A DNA stretch of 64,000 nucleotides, from positions 1 to 64,000 of the forward strand of contig CALKHR010000022.1 in the NCBI GenBank assembly GCA_937988885.1, written 5' to 3'. The stretch comes from an uncultured Roseiflexaceae bacterium (lineage in GTDB: Bacteria > Chloroflexota > Chloroflexia > Chloroflexales > Roseiflexaceae). The notes below the pieces were generated by a model that worked only from the letters and a program-made list of their open reading frames with translations, had not been told where the DNA came from and made no database searches. A program made the translations under genes and the position numbers. This document shows positions 7,973 through 17,103 of this stretch, one piece after another (the stretch's first letter is position 1; every line of letters starts with the position of its first letter).

Positions 7973-10033
7973 CTATTCGTTCCACTGCAAATACTGGAAT
8001 TGGAAGATATGGCCCCACGACAGCTTGTTCAGCACGATCCCTGAGAGCCGAGGATCGGTGACATAGAACGTCTTGTCGTTGTACAGCGGAATCATCCAGG
8101 CCGAATCGACCGCGAGTTGCTGGAGCGGGATGACGTACTGCAACGCGTCCTCCATGCTCGATTGGCGCAGCTTGATCATCAGGCGCTGGGCTTCCTTGTT
8201 CTGTTCGGTGTAGTTGTTGTACTGGGCGACGCTCTGCTCCTCGCGCAGGATCAGGTCGAGCGCGTTGAGGTAATTGGTGAGTTTGTCGGCCTCATCGGTG
8301 GCTTCGTTGAACGCCTTGGCGATCAGATCGATCTGCTCTCGGAAGGTCGGCTCCAGCTTCATCGTCTCGCCCCATTCGTTGTTCTCTTGGGCGATAATCT
8401 GCTGGCGCTTCTCCCAAACGGCATCGGCACGGGCCTCAAGTTCAGCCCAATCGCCAACTTCGGTGATGTTGCGAGCCGCGTCGATCTGGTCCTGATACGC
8501 AACGAACTCGGCCACGCCACCGGGCTTGTAATCCATGAACCACCAGATATGGCCGGAGTTCAGCAGCAGGTCGATCGGCTGGAACCAGTTCATCGGGCCA
8601 CCCAGCGTGGCGTATCCGGGCGGGATATCCTTGTTGAAGTTGGCCCATTGCAGCGAGTTGTAGATCGGCAACTCGGTGTTCTGGATCACGATAGGCACCG
8701 AGAGGTTGTCCTGCCACATCTTGACCACGGCCTCGATCATCGGCATACGTGGGTCGTTGGCGGGCGGTGCGTAGAATGTGAGTTCGGGGAAACCAGCGCC
8801 GCCCGGGTAGCCCGCCTCGGCCAGCAACTGCTGGGCGCGCGCGACATCGTAGGGCAGCGGGGTGATCTTCTCCGTTACCGCCGGGTCGCCCGTGAAGGCG
8901 TTGGTGGGCACGGCTAAGCCCTTCAGCACGCTCTCGGTGATGGCTTCCTTATCGATCGCCATAGCGAAGGCTTGGCGCACGCGAATATCGGAGAGCGGAC
9001 CGGCATCGATAGCGCGGTTGTACTGAATGCCTTGCCAGATCAGGTTCTGAATATCTTCCTTGATATTGCCCTGCATATCGGGGTTGTTGCGGGCATATTC
9101 AAGCTGGCTCGGATCTTCGAGGAAGGTGAAGTGGATTTCGCCGTTCTCAAACGCCTGCATTCGAGCGTTCGCATCGGGGTACGGCTTCAGGATAATGGTG
9201 CCCACATTGCCGATACCATCGCCAACGTAGTGTGGGTTGCGTACCAGCGTCACATCGCCGCCGCTCACCCACGATTGCACGACATACGGTCCGTTGAACA
9301 CAGCGCCTTTGTCTGGGTTCCACCACTCGTCGGGGTTGGCCTCCAGGCTTGCAGCGTTGATCGGCATTGAGGTCGAGATCGCTAGGAGATTGGTGAATGC
9401 CGCGTTCGGCTCGGTCAACGTTACTTGAATCGTGTAGTCATCGATCAGCTTAATGCCCACTTCATCGGGTGAAACCGCACCGTTTTTGAATGACCAGCCG
9501 TTCTTGATTTGGCCCCAAGGTCCGGCCCACATCGGGGCGTCCTTCAATTGAGGGCTGAGCAAACGCATCCACGCCACGTAGTAGTCTTTCGCGGTGACGG
9601 GATCGCCGTTTGACCACTTCTTATCTTTGCGCAGTTTGATCGTCCAGATCAGCCCATCCTGCTCGGATGTAGCGCTCTCGGCGACCTTCGGCACAACTTT
9701 GAGATCCGGCGTGTAGCCGTACAAGCCCTCAAAAATGGTGCCTTGCGAGACGAGAAGTTGCGATGACCAGAAGGCATGGTCGAAACTGGTGATGCCATCG
9801 CGGAGATAGGGTAAGACGACGGTAGCGCCACCTGTGGTTGGCTCAGCAGGGGCTGGGGCAGGTTCGGCAGGTTCGGCAGGGGCAGACGTCGGTGCTACCG
9901 CGGCCGGTTCGGATGCAGCGGTCGGTGCAGCAGCTGGAGTCTCGGGTGTGCTCCCACCGCAAGCTGCCAATAGCGGCACGAGTAGCACGAGCATAGCAAT
10001 GAAGCCGAAGGGGTGCTTGTATCGCTTGACCAT
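7973..10033 (-). CDS. Peptide ABC transporter substrate-binding lipoprotein
   Basis: A 686-residue extracytoplasmic solute-binding protein (family 5). The signal peptide ends with LLAAC, so Cys25 should be lipidated. A Pro/Ala/Thr/Glu-rich linker (about 28-70) tethers the domain to the membrane. The body has family-5 features such as IWTIKLRKDKKWSNGDPVTAKD and VRQAFAMAIDKEAI. It is longer than usual for the family (about 500-600) because of the linker and an extra helical region near residues 540-620. The ATG at 10033 is chosen because GAGGAA precedes it and the signal peptide starts there; an upstream frame extension is unlikely. It heads the importer operon. Confidence 0.92.
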   Translation of the reverse strand: MVKRYKHPFGFIAMLVLLVPLLAACGGSTPETPAAAPTAASEPAAVAPTSAPAEPAEPAPAPAEPTTGGATVVLPYLRDGITSFDHAFWSSQLLVSQGTIFEGLYGYTPDLKVVPKVAESATSEQDGLIWTIKLRKDKKWSNGDPVTAKDYYVAWMRLLSPQLKDAPMWAGPWGQIKNGWSFKNGAVSPDEVGIKLIDDYTIQVTLTEPNAAFTNLLAISTSMPINAASLEANPDEWWNPDKGAVFNGPYVVQSWVSGGDVTLVRNPHYVGDGIGNVGTIILKPYPDANARMQAFENGEIHFTFLEDPSQLEYARNNPDMQGNIKEDIQNLIWQGIQYNRAIDAGPLSDIRVRQAFAMAIDKEAITESVLKGLAVPTNAFTGDPAVTEKITPLPYDVARAQQLLAEAGYPGGAGFPELTFYAPPANDPRMPMIEAVVKMWQDNLSVPIVIQNTELPIYNSLQWANFNKDIPPGYATLGGPMNWFQPIDLLLNSGHIWWFMDYKPGGVAEFVAYQDQIDAARNITEVGDWAELEARADAVWEKRQQIIAQENNEWGETMKLEPTFREQIDLIAKAFNEATDEADKLTNYLNALDLILREEQSVAQYNNYTEQNKEAQRLMIKLRQSSMEDALQYVIPLQQLAVDSAWMIPLYNDKTFYVTDPRLSGIVLNKLSWGHIFQFQYLQWNE

Positions 10034-10785
10034 GGCTGGTTCCTCCACTATGAGATACGTAACCTCGTAACCAGGATTCAAGGCCAGAAATAACCGATAC
10101 GCACGGCCTAACTCTCACGGCGCTATGAGGTGGGTAACACTCCTCCTTTCTTGACTTTTATGGTGGTAGCGGTTCGCAATTATACAGATGTTATTGATTT
10201 TTGTCCACATAAATGCGTATATGGCTTTGTAGAGCCTTCGTATGGAGAGTATTCGTATGTTATCGAGATTTTGTTGTATAATCTTGCCGGTTTATGTTGT
10301 TACAGTAAATATTTTTGTTTGTAATTATGAGGTTTCATGATATTGTTTGGATATGCAATCGCTGATTGAGATTATGTCGGTTTACACGATTGAAGATAAA
10401 AGTGTGCATTTTTATCATTTTATGCCTTCTTTTTGAGTAGGTGGAGGTGATAAAATAGCTATTCTGCTTGGAAGATGAGTTTCTTCTACGAGAATGTGGG
10501 ATGCGCCATTCGGCGAGTGAGCGCGTTCGCACGAGCAACTCGGCTGCTGCGCAAGCCCAAAGGGGCCGACTGCGGCCCTTTTGGAAACCCCAGCTGGGAC
10601 TTATCGCCCCTGGACTCCAAGGAATCCGCTCTGTTATGTCGGTATCATTTGGTTCCTCGGTATGGTCCATGTTCGGTGGTCTATATGCGTTTTTTGCCTG
10701 CTGACACACAAATGTCTCTGCTTACACTTTCTGATGCTTTTAGGAGACGATTAGCGAGGTAAGTTGATCGAGGGATAGGTGAACG
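10034..10785. other. Long A+T-rich gap upstream of the transporter operon
   Basis: No convincing gene. The segment 10140-10460 is distinctly A+T-rich compared with the flanks and is the likely promoter and control region of the peptide importer, which is transcribed leftward. Short open frames here show no ribosome site with a recognisable product. A G+C-rich hairpin lies at 10559-10582. The remaining part up to the panE stop holds nothing I can name. Confidence 0.5.
10559..10582. terminator. Terminator-like hairpin
   Basis: AAAGGGGCCG and CGGCCCTTTT form a stem with a very short loop; the A-run and T-run flanks make it look like a bidirectional rho-independent terminator. It lies about 200 bases past the panE stop in the direction of panE transcription, which fits a role there only loosely. 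Confidence 0.4.
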
Positions 10786-11712
10786 TTACGCGATGCGTTG
10801 CGCCGACGTCGCTTCGAGCGCTAGAATCAGCTCGGTGAGCATGCGGTTGACGGGTGTGGCGACGCCTACACGCTGGCCCTCGCGCACGATCGCCCCGTTG
10901 ATCGCGGCGATCTCACTGGGGCTGCCGCGCAACACATCCTGCAACATCGACGAGCGATTCGCGCTGGTGGCGTTCGCGATCGCCAAGACGTGCGCCAATG
11001 GGTCGGCGTAGGGCAACTCAATGTCCAGCGCTGCTGCCACCGCCACTGCCTCGGCCACGGCGGCGCCCATCAGCAAGCGCGTTGTTTCGTGCTGGGCCAA
11101 CGCGCCGTTCGGCACCCGCAGCAGTGCGCTGAGCGCGTTGATGCCCACGTTGGCGATCAGCTTGCCCCACACAATCCCATCGAGTTCGGAACTCACGCTG
11201 GCTGGCAGGCCGCACTGGTTGAACAGGGCTGCCAGAGCCGCAACGGCTTCGGGGTCGGGTTGGGCCGCGAAGGTGGTGGCGCCCGTGCCAGCGTGCCGCA
11301 CGTGTCCCGCAGCCAGCATCGTCGCGCCGAGTGCGGTCACGCCCTGGCCGATCGGCTGGCCCACGCGCTCGGCCAACATCTCACGATTGCCGATGCCGTT
11401 CTGAAGCGTGATCACCAATGTCGGCGGGCCGTTGGTGCGCAGCAGGCTGGCGAGGTGCTCCGCAGCACTGGCGGTTTGGTACGATTTCACGGCGATCAGC
11501 ACCACATCGCAGGGGCCGATCTGGCTGGGGTCGCTGGTGATTTTGGGGTATCGTGTGGAGGTGCGGCCCTGTTGCTCGCAGCGCAGGCCAGCGGCGCGGA
11601 TCGTGTCGATCTGCTCCTGCCAGTGGGTGAGCATCCACACTTCGGCCTGCTCGCAGAGCGTGAAGGCCAACAGGCTGCCCAACGCGCCCGCGCCGACGAT
11701 TCCAAGCTTCAT
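10786..11712 (-). CDS. panE: 2-dehydropantoate 2-reductase (ketopantoate reductase)
   Basis: A 308-residue NADPH-dependent reductase turning 2-dehydropantoate into pantoate, the second step of pantothenate synthesis. The N-terminal Rossmann motif is GIVGAGALGS (residues 4-13). ITLQNGIGNRE in the middle and WGKLIANVGINALSAL (the catalytic Lys and Asn region) are typical of ApbA/PanE. The helical C-terminal domain ends near SEIAAINGAIVREG, with the conserved Glu and Asn of the family. It overlaps the upstream kinase gene by 4 bases (ATGA) and is probably co-transcribed with it; panB and panC lie on the opposite strand beyond. Confidence 0.93.
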   Translation of the reverse strand: MKLGIVGAGALGSLLAFTLCEQAEVWMLTHWQEQIDTIRAAGLRCEQQGRTSTRYPKITSDPSQIGPCDVVLIAVKSYQTASAAEHLASLLRTNGPPTLVITLQNGIGNREMLAERVGQPIGQGVTALGATMLAAGHVRHAGTGATTFAAQPDPEAVAALAALFNQCGLPASVSSELDGIVWGKLIANVGINALSALLRVPNGALAQHETTRLLMGAAVAEAVAVAAALDIELPYADPLAHVLAIANATSANRSSMLQDVLRGSPSEIAAINGAIVREGQRVGVATPVNRMLTELILALEATSAQRIA

Positions 11713-12536
11713 GGCTGCTGTTCGAGCAAGCGCAGCGCGCCTAGTGCGGTGGCATGCGCAGCGTGAGGCGGCAACTCAAACGCAACGCCGTAGAATCCGC
11801 CGGCCTGTGCGATCGCCTTGCGGATGCTGGGTAGCGCGGTCAGCCGTCCGATCACTACGATCCGCTCGATCTGCTGCGCCTTGGCGGCGTTGATGGCGAT
11901 CATGGCGATCACCTGGCCGATCAGCGTTACCAATGCGGCGGCTAAGTCGGCGGGTTCCACCTGCTCGGCGTTGCGGGCCAGCCGCCCGAAGTTGACGGCG
12001 GTCGCATCGGCGGGCAATTGGCCGATCGGGCCAACCACCACATCGGCCAAGCTCAGGTCGGCCCGGTTCGGGTCGCCCTGCTGAGCCAACGCATCGATCT
12101 GGAGCGGGTCGGTGGTGCCGAGCAGCAGGCGCGCCAAGCCCAACAGTGTGCCGCCGCCCACCGCGCTGCCCGTGACATGTCGATACGTGGAGTCGCGCCC
12201 GACCACCATCGCTGTGCCCGATCCTGCGCTCACGATCAGCAGCGGTGTGGATTCCGGCGCTTCGACCAGAGCACGCCCGCCCAAGCCGATCGCCTCGATC
12301 TCGCCCACGCTGACGATCTCGCAGGTGCCGATGCGTTGGGGCAGTGCACGTGATTGCCCGCCTGTGACGGCGATCCGGCGCAGATCGCCGAACGACAGGC
12401 CGCCACTGCTCAGCACCTCGGCCACAAGTTCGGGTGTGGGCGTGCCGTTGGCTGGTCGTGTCCAGTGTCGTAGCGCTCCATCGGCGCGCACAACGACATC
12501 GATATTGGAAATGCCGAAATCAATCGCTGTTTGCAT
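11709..12536 (-). CDS. Type II pantothenate kinase
   Basis: About 275 residues, matching the short eukaryote/staphylococcus-type (type II, Fumble-like) pantothenate kinase, which phosphorylates pantothenate to 4-phosphopantothenate, the first step to CoA. It starts with the actin-fold phosphate-1 loop TAIDFGISNIDVVVR; the middle has VSAGSGTAMVVG and GSAVGGGTLLGLARLLLG, and the end has IERIVVIGRLTALPSIRKA, as in type II enzymes. The chosen start is the ATG immediately before this loop, at 12536; no clear ribosome site precedes it, and more upstream starts in the same frame exist. It overlaps panE by 4 bases and is divergent from panB, which supports the assignment. Confidence 0.85.
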   Translation of the reverse strand: MQTAIDFGISNIDVVVRADGALRHWTRPANGTPTPELVAEVLSSGGLSFGDLRRIAVTGGQSRALPQRIGTCEIVSVGEIEAIGLGGRALVEAPESTPLLIVSAGSGTAMVVGRDSTYRHVTGSAVGGGTLLGLARLLLGTTDPLQIDALAQQGDPNRADLSLADVVVGPIGQLPADATAVNFGRLARNAEQVEPADLAAALVTLIGQVIAMIAINAAKAQQIERIVVIGRLTALPSIRKAIAQAGGFYGVAFELPPHAAHATALGALRLLEQQP

Positions 12537-12588
12537 AGCGGCATAGTACATCCACAGCAGCAGAAACGCAAGTATTGAACGAGCATCT

Positions 12589-12598
12589 ATGCTACAAT
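12589..12598 (+). promoter_or_regulatory. Probable extended -10 promoter for panBC
   Basis: TATGCTACAAT contains TGnTACAAT, an extended -10 element, about 60 bases before the panB start. No good -35 is present at the right distance, which is usual for extended -10 promoters. It sits in the short divergent gap between the kinase gene and panB. Confidence 0.4.
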
Positions 12599-12658
12599 TT
12601 CTTCGGTAAACGATGTTCGCCATACCCACATCGGCGTATGATGTGAGGAGATCATTTC

Positions 12659-13513
12659 ATGCATACAACCATTCTTGATATTCAGAAGATGAAGGCCCGC
12701 AACGAGCGGATCGTGATGATAACCGCTTACGATTACACGTCGGCGCAGATCGTTGATCAGGCGGGCATTCCGATGATTTTGGTTGGGGATTCGCTGGGTA
12801 TGGTGATGCTTGGCCACCAGACCACGATTCCTGTCACGTTGGACGATATTTTGTACCATACCCGTGCCGTGGCGCGTGGCAGCCAGAAGGCGCTGATCGT
12901 GGCCGATCTGCCGTTCCTCACCTACACGTCGCCGGAGCAGGCATTGCGGAATGCGGCGCGTTTGCTGCAGGAAGGTGGCGCACACGCCGTCAAGATGGAG
13001 GGTGGCGCGCCGATCATCCCGACGGTGCGGCGGCTGGTCGAGGCTGGCGTGCCGGTGATGGGGCATCTCGGCTTCACGCCGCAGTCGGAGCATCAGATCG
13101 GGCGGCGCGTGCAGGGGCGGCAACTCTCCAACGCTCGCCAACTGCTCGAAGATGCTCTGGCGCTGGAGCAGGCTGGCGCGTTCGCGATCGTGCTGGAGTT
13201 GGTGCCGATGGAGCTTGCCAAGGCGATCTCCGAGCGCCTGCACATCCCGACCATTGGGATCGGCGCTGGTCCCTACTGCGATGGGCAAGTGCAGATCTGG
13301 CACGACCTGTTGGGCGCGTACACCGACTTCCTGCCGAAGCACGCCAAGCGCTACGCCAATTTGGCCGAGACGATCCGAACGGCGCTGCAGCAGTACGCTA
13401 CTGAAGTGCGCGAGGGCGAGTTCCCCACCGCTCAGCACAGCTCCACGATGAAGGAGGAGACGCTGGCCGAGGCGTTGGCGCAGTTCGATGCGAAGCACGC
13501 TGCAGACGCGTAA
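12659..13513 (+). CDS. panB: 3-methyl-2-oxobutanoate hydroxymethyltransferase
   Basis: A 284-residue ketopantoate hydroxymethyltransferase, catalysing the first committed step of pantothenate synthesis with methylene-tetrahydrofolate. Family landmarks are MITAYDYTSAQIVDQAG, ILVGDSLGMVMLGH (Mg2+-binding Asp), VKMEGG (catalytic-site Glu), GVPVMGHLGFTPQS, ALEQAGAFAIVLELVP and IGIGAGPYCDGQVQIWHD. A GAGGAG ribosome site precedes the ATG. It is followed 12 bases later by panC and forms an operon with it. Confidence 0.97.
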   Translation: MHTTILDIQKMKARNERIVMITAYDYTSAQIVDQAGIPMILVGDSLGMVMLGHQTTIPVTLDDILYHTRAVARGSQKALIVADLPFLTYTSPEQALRNAARLLQEGGAHAVKMEGGAPIIPTVRRLVEAGVPVMGHLGFTPQSEHQIGRRVQGRQLSNARQLLEDALALEQAGAFAIVLELVPMELAKAISERLHIPTIGIGAGPYCDGQVQIWHDLLGAYTDFLPKHAKRYANLAETIRTALQQYATEVREGEFPTAQHSSTMKEETLAEALAQFDAKHAADA

Positions 13514-13525
13514 GCGAGTACTAGG

Positions 13526-14356
13526 ATGCAACAGATAACTACGATTGCAGCATTTCGTCGAGCGCGCGCTCAGTTTGGGCAACTCGGTTTCGTGCCGACG
13601 ATGGGCTACCTGCACGAGGGCCACTTGAGCTTGGTGCGGCGCGCTAAGGCCGAGTGTGGTGCGGCGGCGGTCTCGATCTTCGTCAACCCCACGCAGTTCG
13701 GCCCGAACGAGGACCTGGCCCGCTACCCCCGCGATCTCGAACGCGACCTGGCGCTGTTGAGCGAGCTCGGGACGGATCTGGTGTTTGTGCCCAGCGTGGA
13801 GGAGATGTATCCCAAGGGTTTCAGCACCAGCGTCGAAGTGACGGATGTGACCGAGCGTTTGGAGGGTGCCGCGCGGCCCGGGCACTTCCGTGGCGTGGCG
13901 ACGGTGGTCTGCAAGCTGTTGAACATCGCGCAGGCCACGCGGGCCTACTTCGGCCAGAAGGATGCCCAACAGTGCGTGGTGATCCGCACGATGGTGCGCG
14001 ACCTGAACATTCCCACTGAGATCGTGATCTCGCCTACTATCCGCGAGGCCGATGGCTTGGCGATGAGCAGCCGCAATGTCTACCTCAGCCCCGCCGAGCG
14101 CAGCGCAGCTCCAGTGCTCTACCGAGCGTTGACTGCCGCTCAACAGCGCTATGCCCAGGGCGAGCGCAGCGCGGCGGTGTTGCGCAGCGAAATGCAGGCG
14201 TTGATCGATGCCGAGCCGCTGGCAAAGGTCGATTACATCAGTGTCGCCGACCCGTGGACTCTGCACGAGCTAGAGCGGATCGAGGAGGGTGCGCTGATCT
14301 CGTTGGCGGTGCGCTTCGGCTCCACCCGTTTGATCGATAATCTGTTGTTGGAGTAA
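13526..14356 (+). CDS. panC: Pantothenate synthetase
   Basis: A 276-residue pantoate-beta-alanine ligase, which joins pantoate and beta-alanine via pantoyl-adenylate. It shows the nucleotidyltransferase signatures: VPTMGYLHEGHLSLVRRA (HxGH class), IFVNPTQFGPNEDLARYPR, GRxxHF-like PGHFRGVATVVCKLLNI, YFGQKDAQQC and the KMSxS-like loop LAMSSRNVYLSP. It is of normal length and lies 12 bases after panB. panD is not in this window, so beta-alanine must come from elsewhere. Confidence 0.97.
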   Translation: MQQITTIAAFRRARAQFGQLGFVPTMGYLHEGHLSLVRRAKAECGAAAVSIFVNPTQFGPNEDLARYPRDLERDLALLSELGTDLVFVPSVEEMYPKGFSTSVEVTDVTERLEGAARPGHFRGVATVVCKLLNIAQATRAYFGQKDAQQCVVIRTMVRDLNIPTEIVISPTIREADGLAMSSRNVYLSPAERSAAPVLYRALTAAQQRYAQGERSAAVLRSEMQALIDAEPLAKVDYISVADPWTLHELERIEEGALISLAVRFGSTRLIDNLLLE

Positions 14357-14385
14357 AGGCCATCGGAAACAGGCTAAGTAACGGT

Positions 14386-14415
14386 AAGGCCGTCCTCGTT
14401 GCGGAGGGCGGCCTT
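14386..14415 (+). terminator. Terminator hairpin after panC
   Basis: AAGGCCGTCCTC and GAGGGCGGCCTT form a near-perfect 12-bp stem around a short loop, 30 bases after the panC stop. There is no long T-run, so it may be a weak terminator. Confidence 0.55.
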
Positions 14416-14581
14416 GGTATTCGTGCGCCACACTGCTGTAGCACTGGGACGGGTGTGGTTGGTGACGATTGCTGCAAATTTATGCGGGAGCATGATCACG
14501 GGCGTTGATGATGCGGTTGTTCCTTTTCCCAAAATAACAACTGCAGCGCATCTGTATGCTGACCATCACCTTGTCACCCCA

Positions 14582-15535
14582 TCACGCCTCGGCTAACAAC
14601 AACGCCAACAGCGCATCGGGCGCTTCCTGCTGCGGCAGATGCCCCACACCAGGGATCACTTCTAGGCGCGCGTTGGGCAGTAGATTCAGCAATGCCTCGG
14701 CCCGTGAGCGAGGCGCGATCGCATCGTGCTCACCCCAGATCAGCAGCGTGGGGATGTTGAGCTGTGCGGTCTGTTCGCGGAAGCTGTTCGCGCGCAGCGC
14801 CATGTCGATCGCCACCCAGCGGAACGCCGATAAGAAGCCCCGTCGCTGGCCGCTGCTCCACACCCGCGCCCATACACGTTGACGCAGAAATTCGCGATCG
14901 GCTTCGGGCAGCGCGTCGAGATCGTGGTAGTAGGGCCGCAGCGTCTCGTAGGCGCGCTCCTGCGAGTTGCGCAGCGACGTGTAGGTGATTTCGCCCAGCC
15001 CAGGCAGCAGAAAGAGCAGCATGGCGGTTGGGAATCCCTCGTTGCTGGGCGCAATGCCACCGCCGATCAACACCAGCCGCTCGACCAGCTCGGGGTGTGC
15101 CATCGCGAGGCGTTGCGCCACCATCGCGCCCATCGAGCTGCCCACCAGCACCGCTTTGGCGATGCTGAGCTTGTTCAGTAGGCCAACGATGATTCGGGCG
15201 AAGAAGCCCGTGGTATGCGGACGGCGCGGGTGCGCGCTGCGACCAAAACCGGGCAGATCGACCGCCAATACGCGGTAGCGCTCCGCCAAGCGCAGGAGCA
15301 CGTGCCGCCACGTGTCAGCTTCGTCGCCCAAGCCGTGGATCAGCACCATCGCGGGGGCGTCTTCGGCTCCGGCGTCGTAGTAGTGCAACCGCACTCCGTC
15401 GATCTCTAGCATACTGCTGTAGGGTTGAAGCGCCTCAGGAACGGGCATCGCATCAGGGCGTGGCATCAGCATCACCTCAAACATCCAAAGAACACCACAT
15501 ACCAAGGCCCCAAACGCTTGGTACGGCATCCACAA
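14582..15535 (-). CDS. Alpha/beta-fold hydrolase with N-terminal membrane segment
   Basis: A 317-residue alpha/beta hydrolase. Residues about 5-25 are hydrophobic (FGALVCGVLWMFEVML) and could be a membrane anchor or uncleaved signal. The oxyanion motif is VLIHGLGDEADTW, the nucleophile elbow is LVGSSMGAMVA, the acid lies in LLIWGEHDAIAPR and the His in IPGVGHLPQQEAP, completing the triad. The lid region in the middle is proline- and charge-rich. Esterase, lipase or haloalkane-type activity cannot be separated. It stands alone. Confidence 0.85.
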   Translation of the reverse strand: MWMPYQAFGALVCGVLWMFEVMLMPRPDAMPVPEALQPYSSMLEIDGVRLHYYDAGAEDAPAMVLIHGLGDEADTWRHVLLRLAERYRVLAVDLPGFGRSAHPRRPHTTGFFARIIVGLLNKLSIAKAVLVGSSMGAMVAQRLAMAHPELVERLVLIGGGIAPSNEGFPTAMLLFLLPGLGEITYTSLRNSQERAYETLRPYYHDLDALPEADREFLRQRVWARVWSSGQRRGFLSAFRWVAIDMALRANSFREQTAQLNIPTLLIWGEHDAIAPRSRAEALLNLLPNARLEVIPGVGHLPQQEAPDALLALLLAEA

Positions 15536-15740
15536 GCGTCAAACTCACTAATGAACGTCACTTAAGGAATAGTGCTCATTGTACAACGGAATCGGTGGCA
15601 TAGTGGGCATACATCTTGCACCACTTGGACGAGTTGCGTGGGGCCATGTTTCAATGGCGAAACATCCCGCGCACGATGGCTGTTTCAGTCGTGAAAAGCG
15701 CTCATATTGGGTGAGTGCCACTAAACGAAAGGAGGAGGAT

Positions 15741-15782
15741 GTGTTGAGGCTTTTGTGTCGCGTCACATCCATACTAGTATGA
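15741..15782 (+). CDS. Possible 13-codon leader ORF coupled to the crystallin-like gene
   Basis: A GTG start with an excellent ribosome site (AAAGGAGG, 5-base spacing) begins a 13-codon frame whose TGA stop overlaps the ATG of the next gene as ATGA. The downstream ATG at 15779 has no ribosome site of its own at proper distance, so translational coupling through this mini-frame is plausible. The alternative is that the larger protein starts at a GTG at 15755, which would also lie too far from the ribosome site. Confidence 0.35.
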   Translation: MLRLLCRVTSILV

Positions 15783-17020
15783 ACAAGCCATACCTTTTCG
15801 CGATAACCCTCAGCATCTTGCTGCTCTTTGGTTTCGCACCCTTCGCAAGCCCTGGCGATGTGTGGGCCGCGCCGCTTGCCGCACAGAGTTGCGACAACAG
15901 CGAGGGCGTTTATCTCTACGAGCACAAGAATTACGAGGGCAACTGCATTCGCTTGACTGCTGATCAGGGCGACTTGAGCCTGGATGGCTTTAACAACGTC
16001 GCCTCATCGATACGCATTGTGGGCGATTGGACTGCCGTCCTGTTCGTTGATCAGAACTTCGCTGGCGATTCATCCACGTTCACCCGCGATGATGCGGATC
16101 TCAGCAACAATAGTGTTGGTGAGAACACTGCCAGTTCTGTGCGAATCTACCGAGGCGACCTGCCACCCGAGAACCGTTGCGACGGCAGTGAGGGCGTGTA
16201 CCTCTACGAGCGAACGTCCTACGAGGGGCGCTGTGTCCGTGTAACCACCGATCAGAGCGATTTGAGCGACTTGGGCTTCAATAATGTAGCCTCGTCGTTG
16301 CGGATCGTCGGCAACTGGACCGCCATTTTGTACGTCGATCAGAACTTCGGCGGCGCCTCGTCGAGCTTTATCGAGAATGATGCGGACCTGAGCAACGACC
16401 CAATCGGCAATGGTCGCGCGAGTGCGGTGCGTGTTCAGCAGGGTGGTTTGCCCACCGCGCCGCCTTGTGACGGCAACGAGGGTGTGTATCTCTACGAGCA
16501 TCCCGATTATCAGGGCCGCTGTATCAAACTGACCGAGAGCGTGGGTGATCTGCGGATTTACGCCTTCGACGATACCGTTTCGTCGGTGCGCGTGGTTGGC
16601 GATTGGACCGTGACGCTCTACTCCGATCTGGATGGTACGGGCGTGTCGTCCACCTTCACCCAGAGCGATCCGAACGTGATCGACGATGGGATCGGCGACA
16701 ATCAGGCGACTTCGGTCGGTATCCAACGGGGCCATACGCCGCCGCCGGACGCTTATAGCTGCGAAGGCGAGGGCGTGTACCTGTATGAGCACCCCGATTA
16801 TCAAGGCCGCTGTGTGAAATTGACCGAGAGTGTGGGCGATCTGCGCGTGCTCGACTTCGACGATAGCGTTTCGTCGGTGCGCGTGGTTGGCGACTGGACA
16901 GTCGTGCTGTTCAGCGATTTATATGGAGCTGGCGTCTCGTCCACCTTTAACCAGGACGACCCGAACGTGGCCGATGACGCGATCGGCGATAATCAAGCGA
17001 CTTCGGTTAGCGTGCAATAA
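15779..17020 (+). CDS. Secreted protein of four beta/gamma-crystallin domains
   Basis: About 413 residues with a signal peptide (residues 1-31, ending near VWAAPLAA). The mature part is four tandem domains of about 95 residues, each with two Greek-key motifs: an aromatic-x5-Gly half (YLYEHKNYEGNC) and a second half (VLFVDQNFAG). The halves carry the calcium-binding N/D-N/D-x-x-S/T-S motif: FNNVASS, FNNVASS, FDDTVSS and FDDSVSS in the first halves, and DNQATS in later ones. The family includes spore coat protein S and Spherulin 3a, so a calcium-stabilised surface or coat role is likely. Repeats 3 and 4 are nearly identical, indicating recent duplication. Confidence 0.88.
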   Translation: MNKPYLFAITLSILLLFGFAPFASPGDVWAAPLAAQSCDNSEGVYLYEHKNYEGNCIRLTADQGDLSLDGFNNVASSIRIVGDWTAVLFVDQNFAGDSSTFTRDDADLSNNSVGENTASSVRIYRGDLPPENRCDGSEGVYLYERTSYEGRCVRVTTDQSDLSDLGFNNVASSLRIVGNWTAILYVDQNFGGASSSFIENDADLSNDPIGNGRASAVRVQQGGLPTAPPCDGNEGVYLYEHPDYQGRCIKLTESVGDLRIYAFDDTVSSVRVVGDWTVTLYSDLDGTGVSSTFTQSDPNVIDDGIGDNQATSVGIQRGHTPPPDAYSCEGEGVYLYEHPDYQGRCVKLTESVGDLRVLDFDDSVSSVRVVGDWTVVLFSDLYGAGVSSTFNQDDPNVADDAIGDNQATSVSVQ

Positions 17021-17053
17021 CGTTAACGCCTAACGCTTATCGCCTAAGCACAG

Positions 17054-17085
17054 CGAGGAGGAGCCGCCCACACTGCTCCTCCTCG
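17054..17085. terminator. Bidirectional terminator
   Basis: Perfect 11-bp inverted repeat, CGAGGAGGAGC and GCTCCTCCTCG, between the crystallin-like gene and the convergent lipoate ligase-like gene. Confidence 0.7.
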
Positions 17086-17103
17086 TTGATTCAGCCGATA
17101 CGT

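Noticed and set aside
10475..10762. 95-codon plus-strand frame in the importer gap
   Set aside because: No ribosome site or recognisable family, and it spans the terminator-like hairpin.
12587..14266. 559-codon minus-strand frame across panB and panC
   Set aside because: It is antisense to panB and panC, which have clear motifs; the frame has none.
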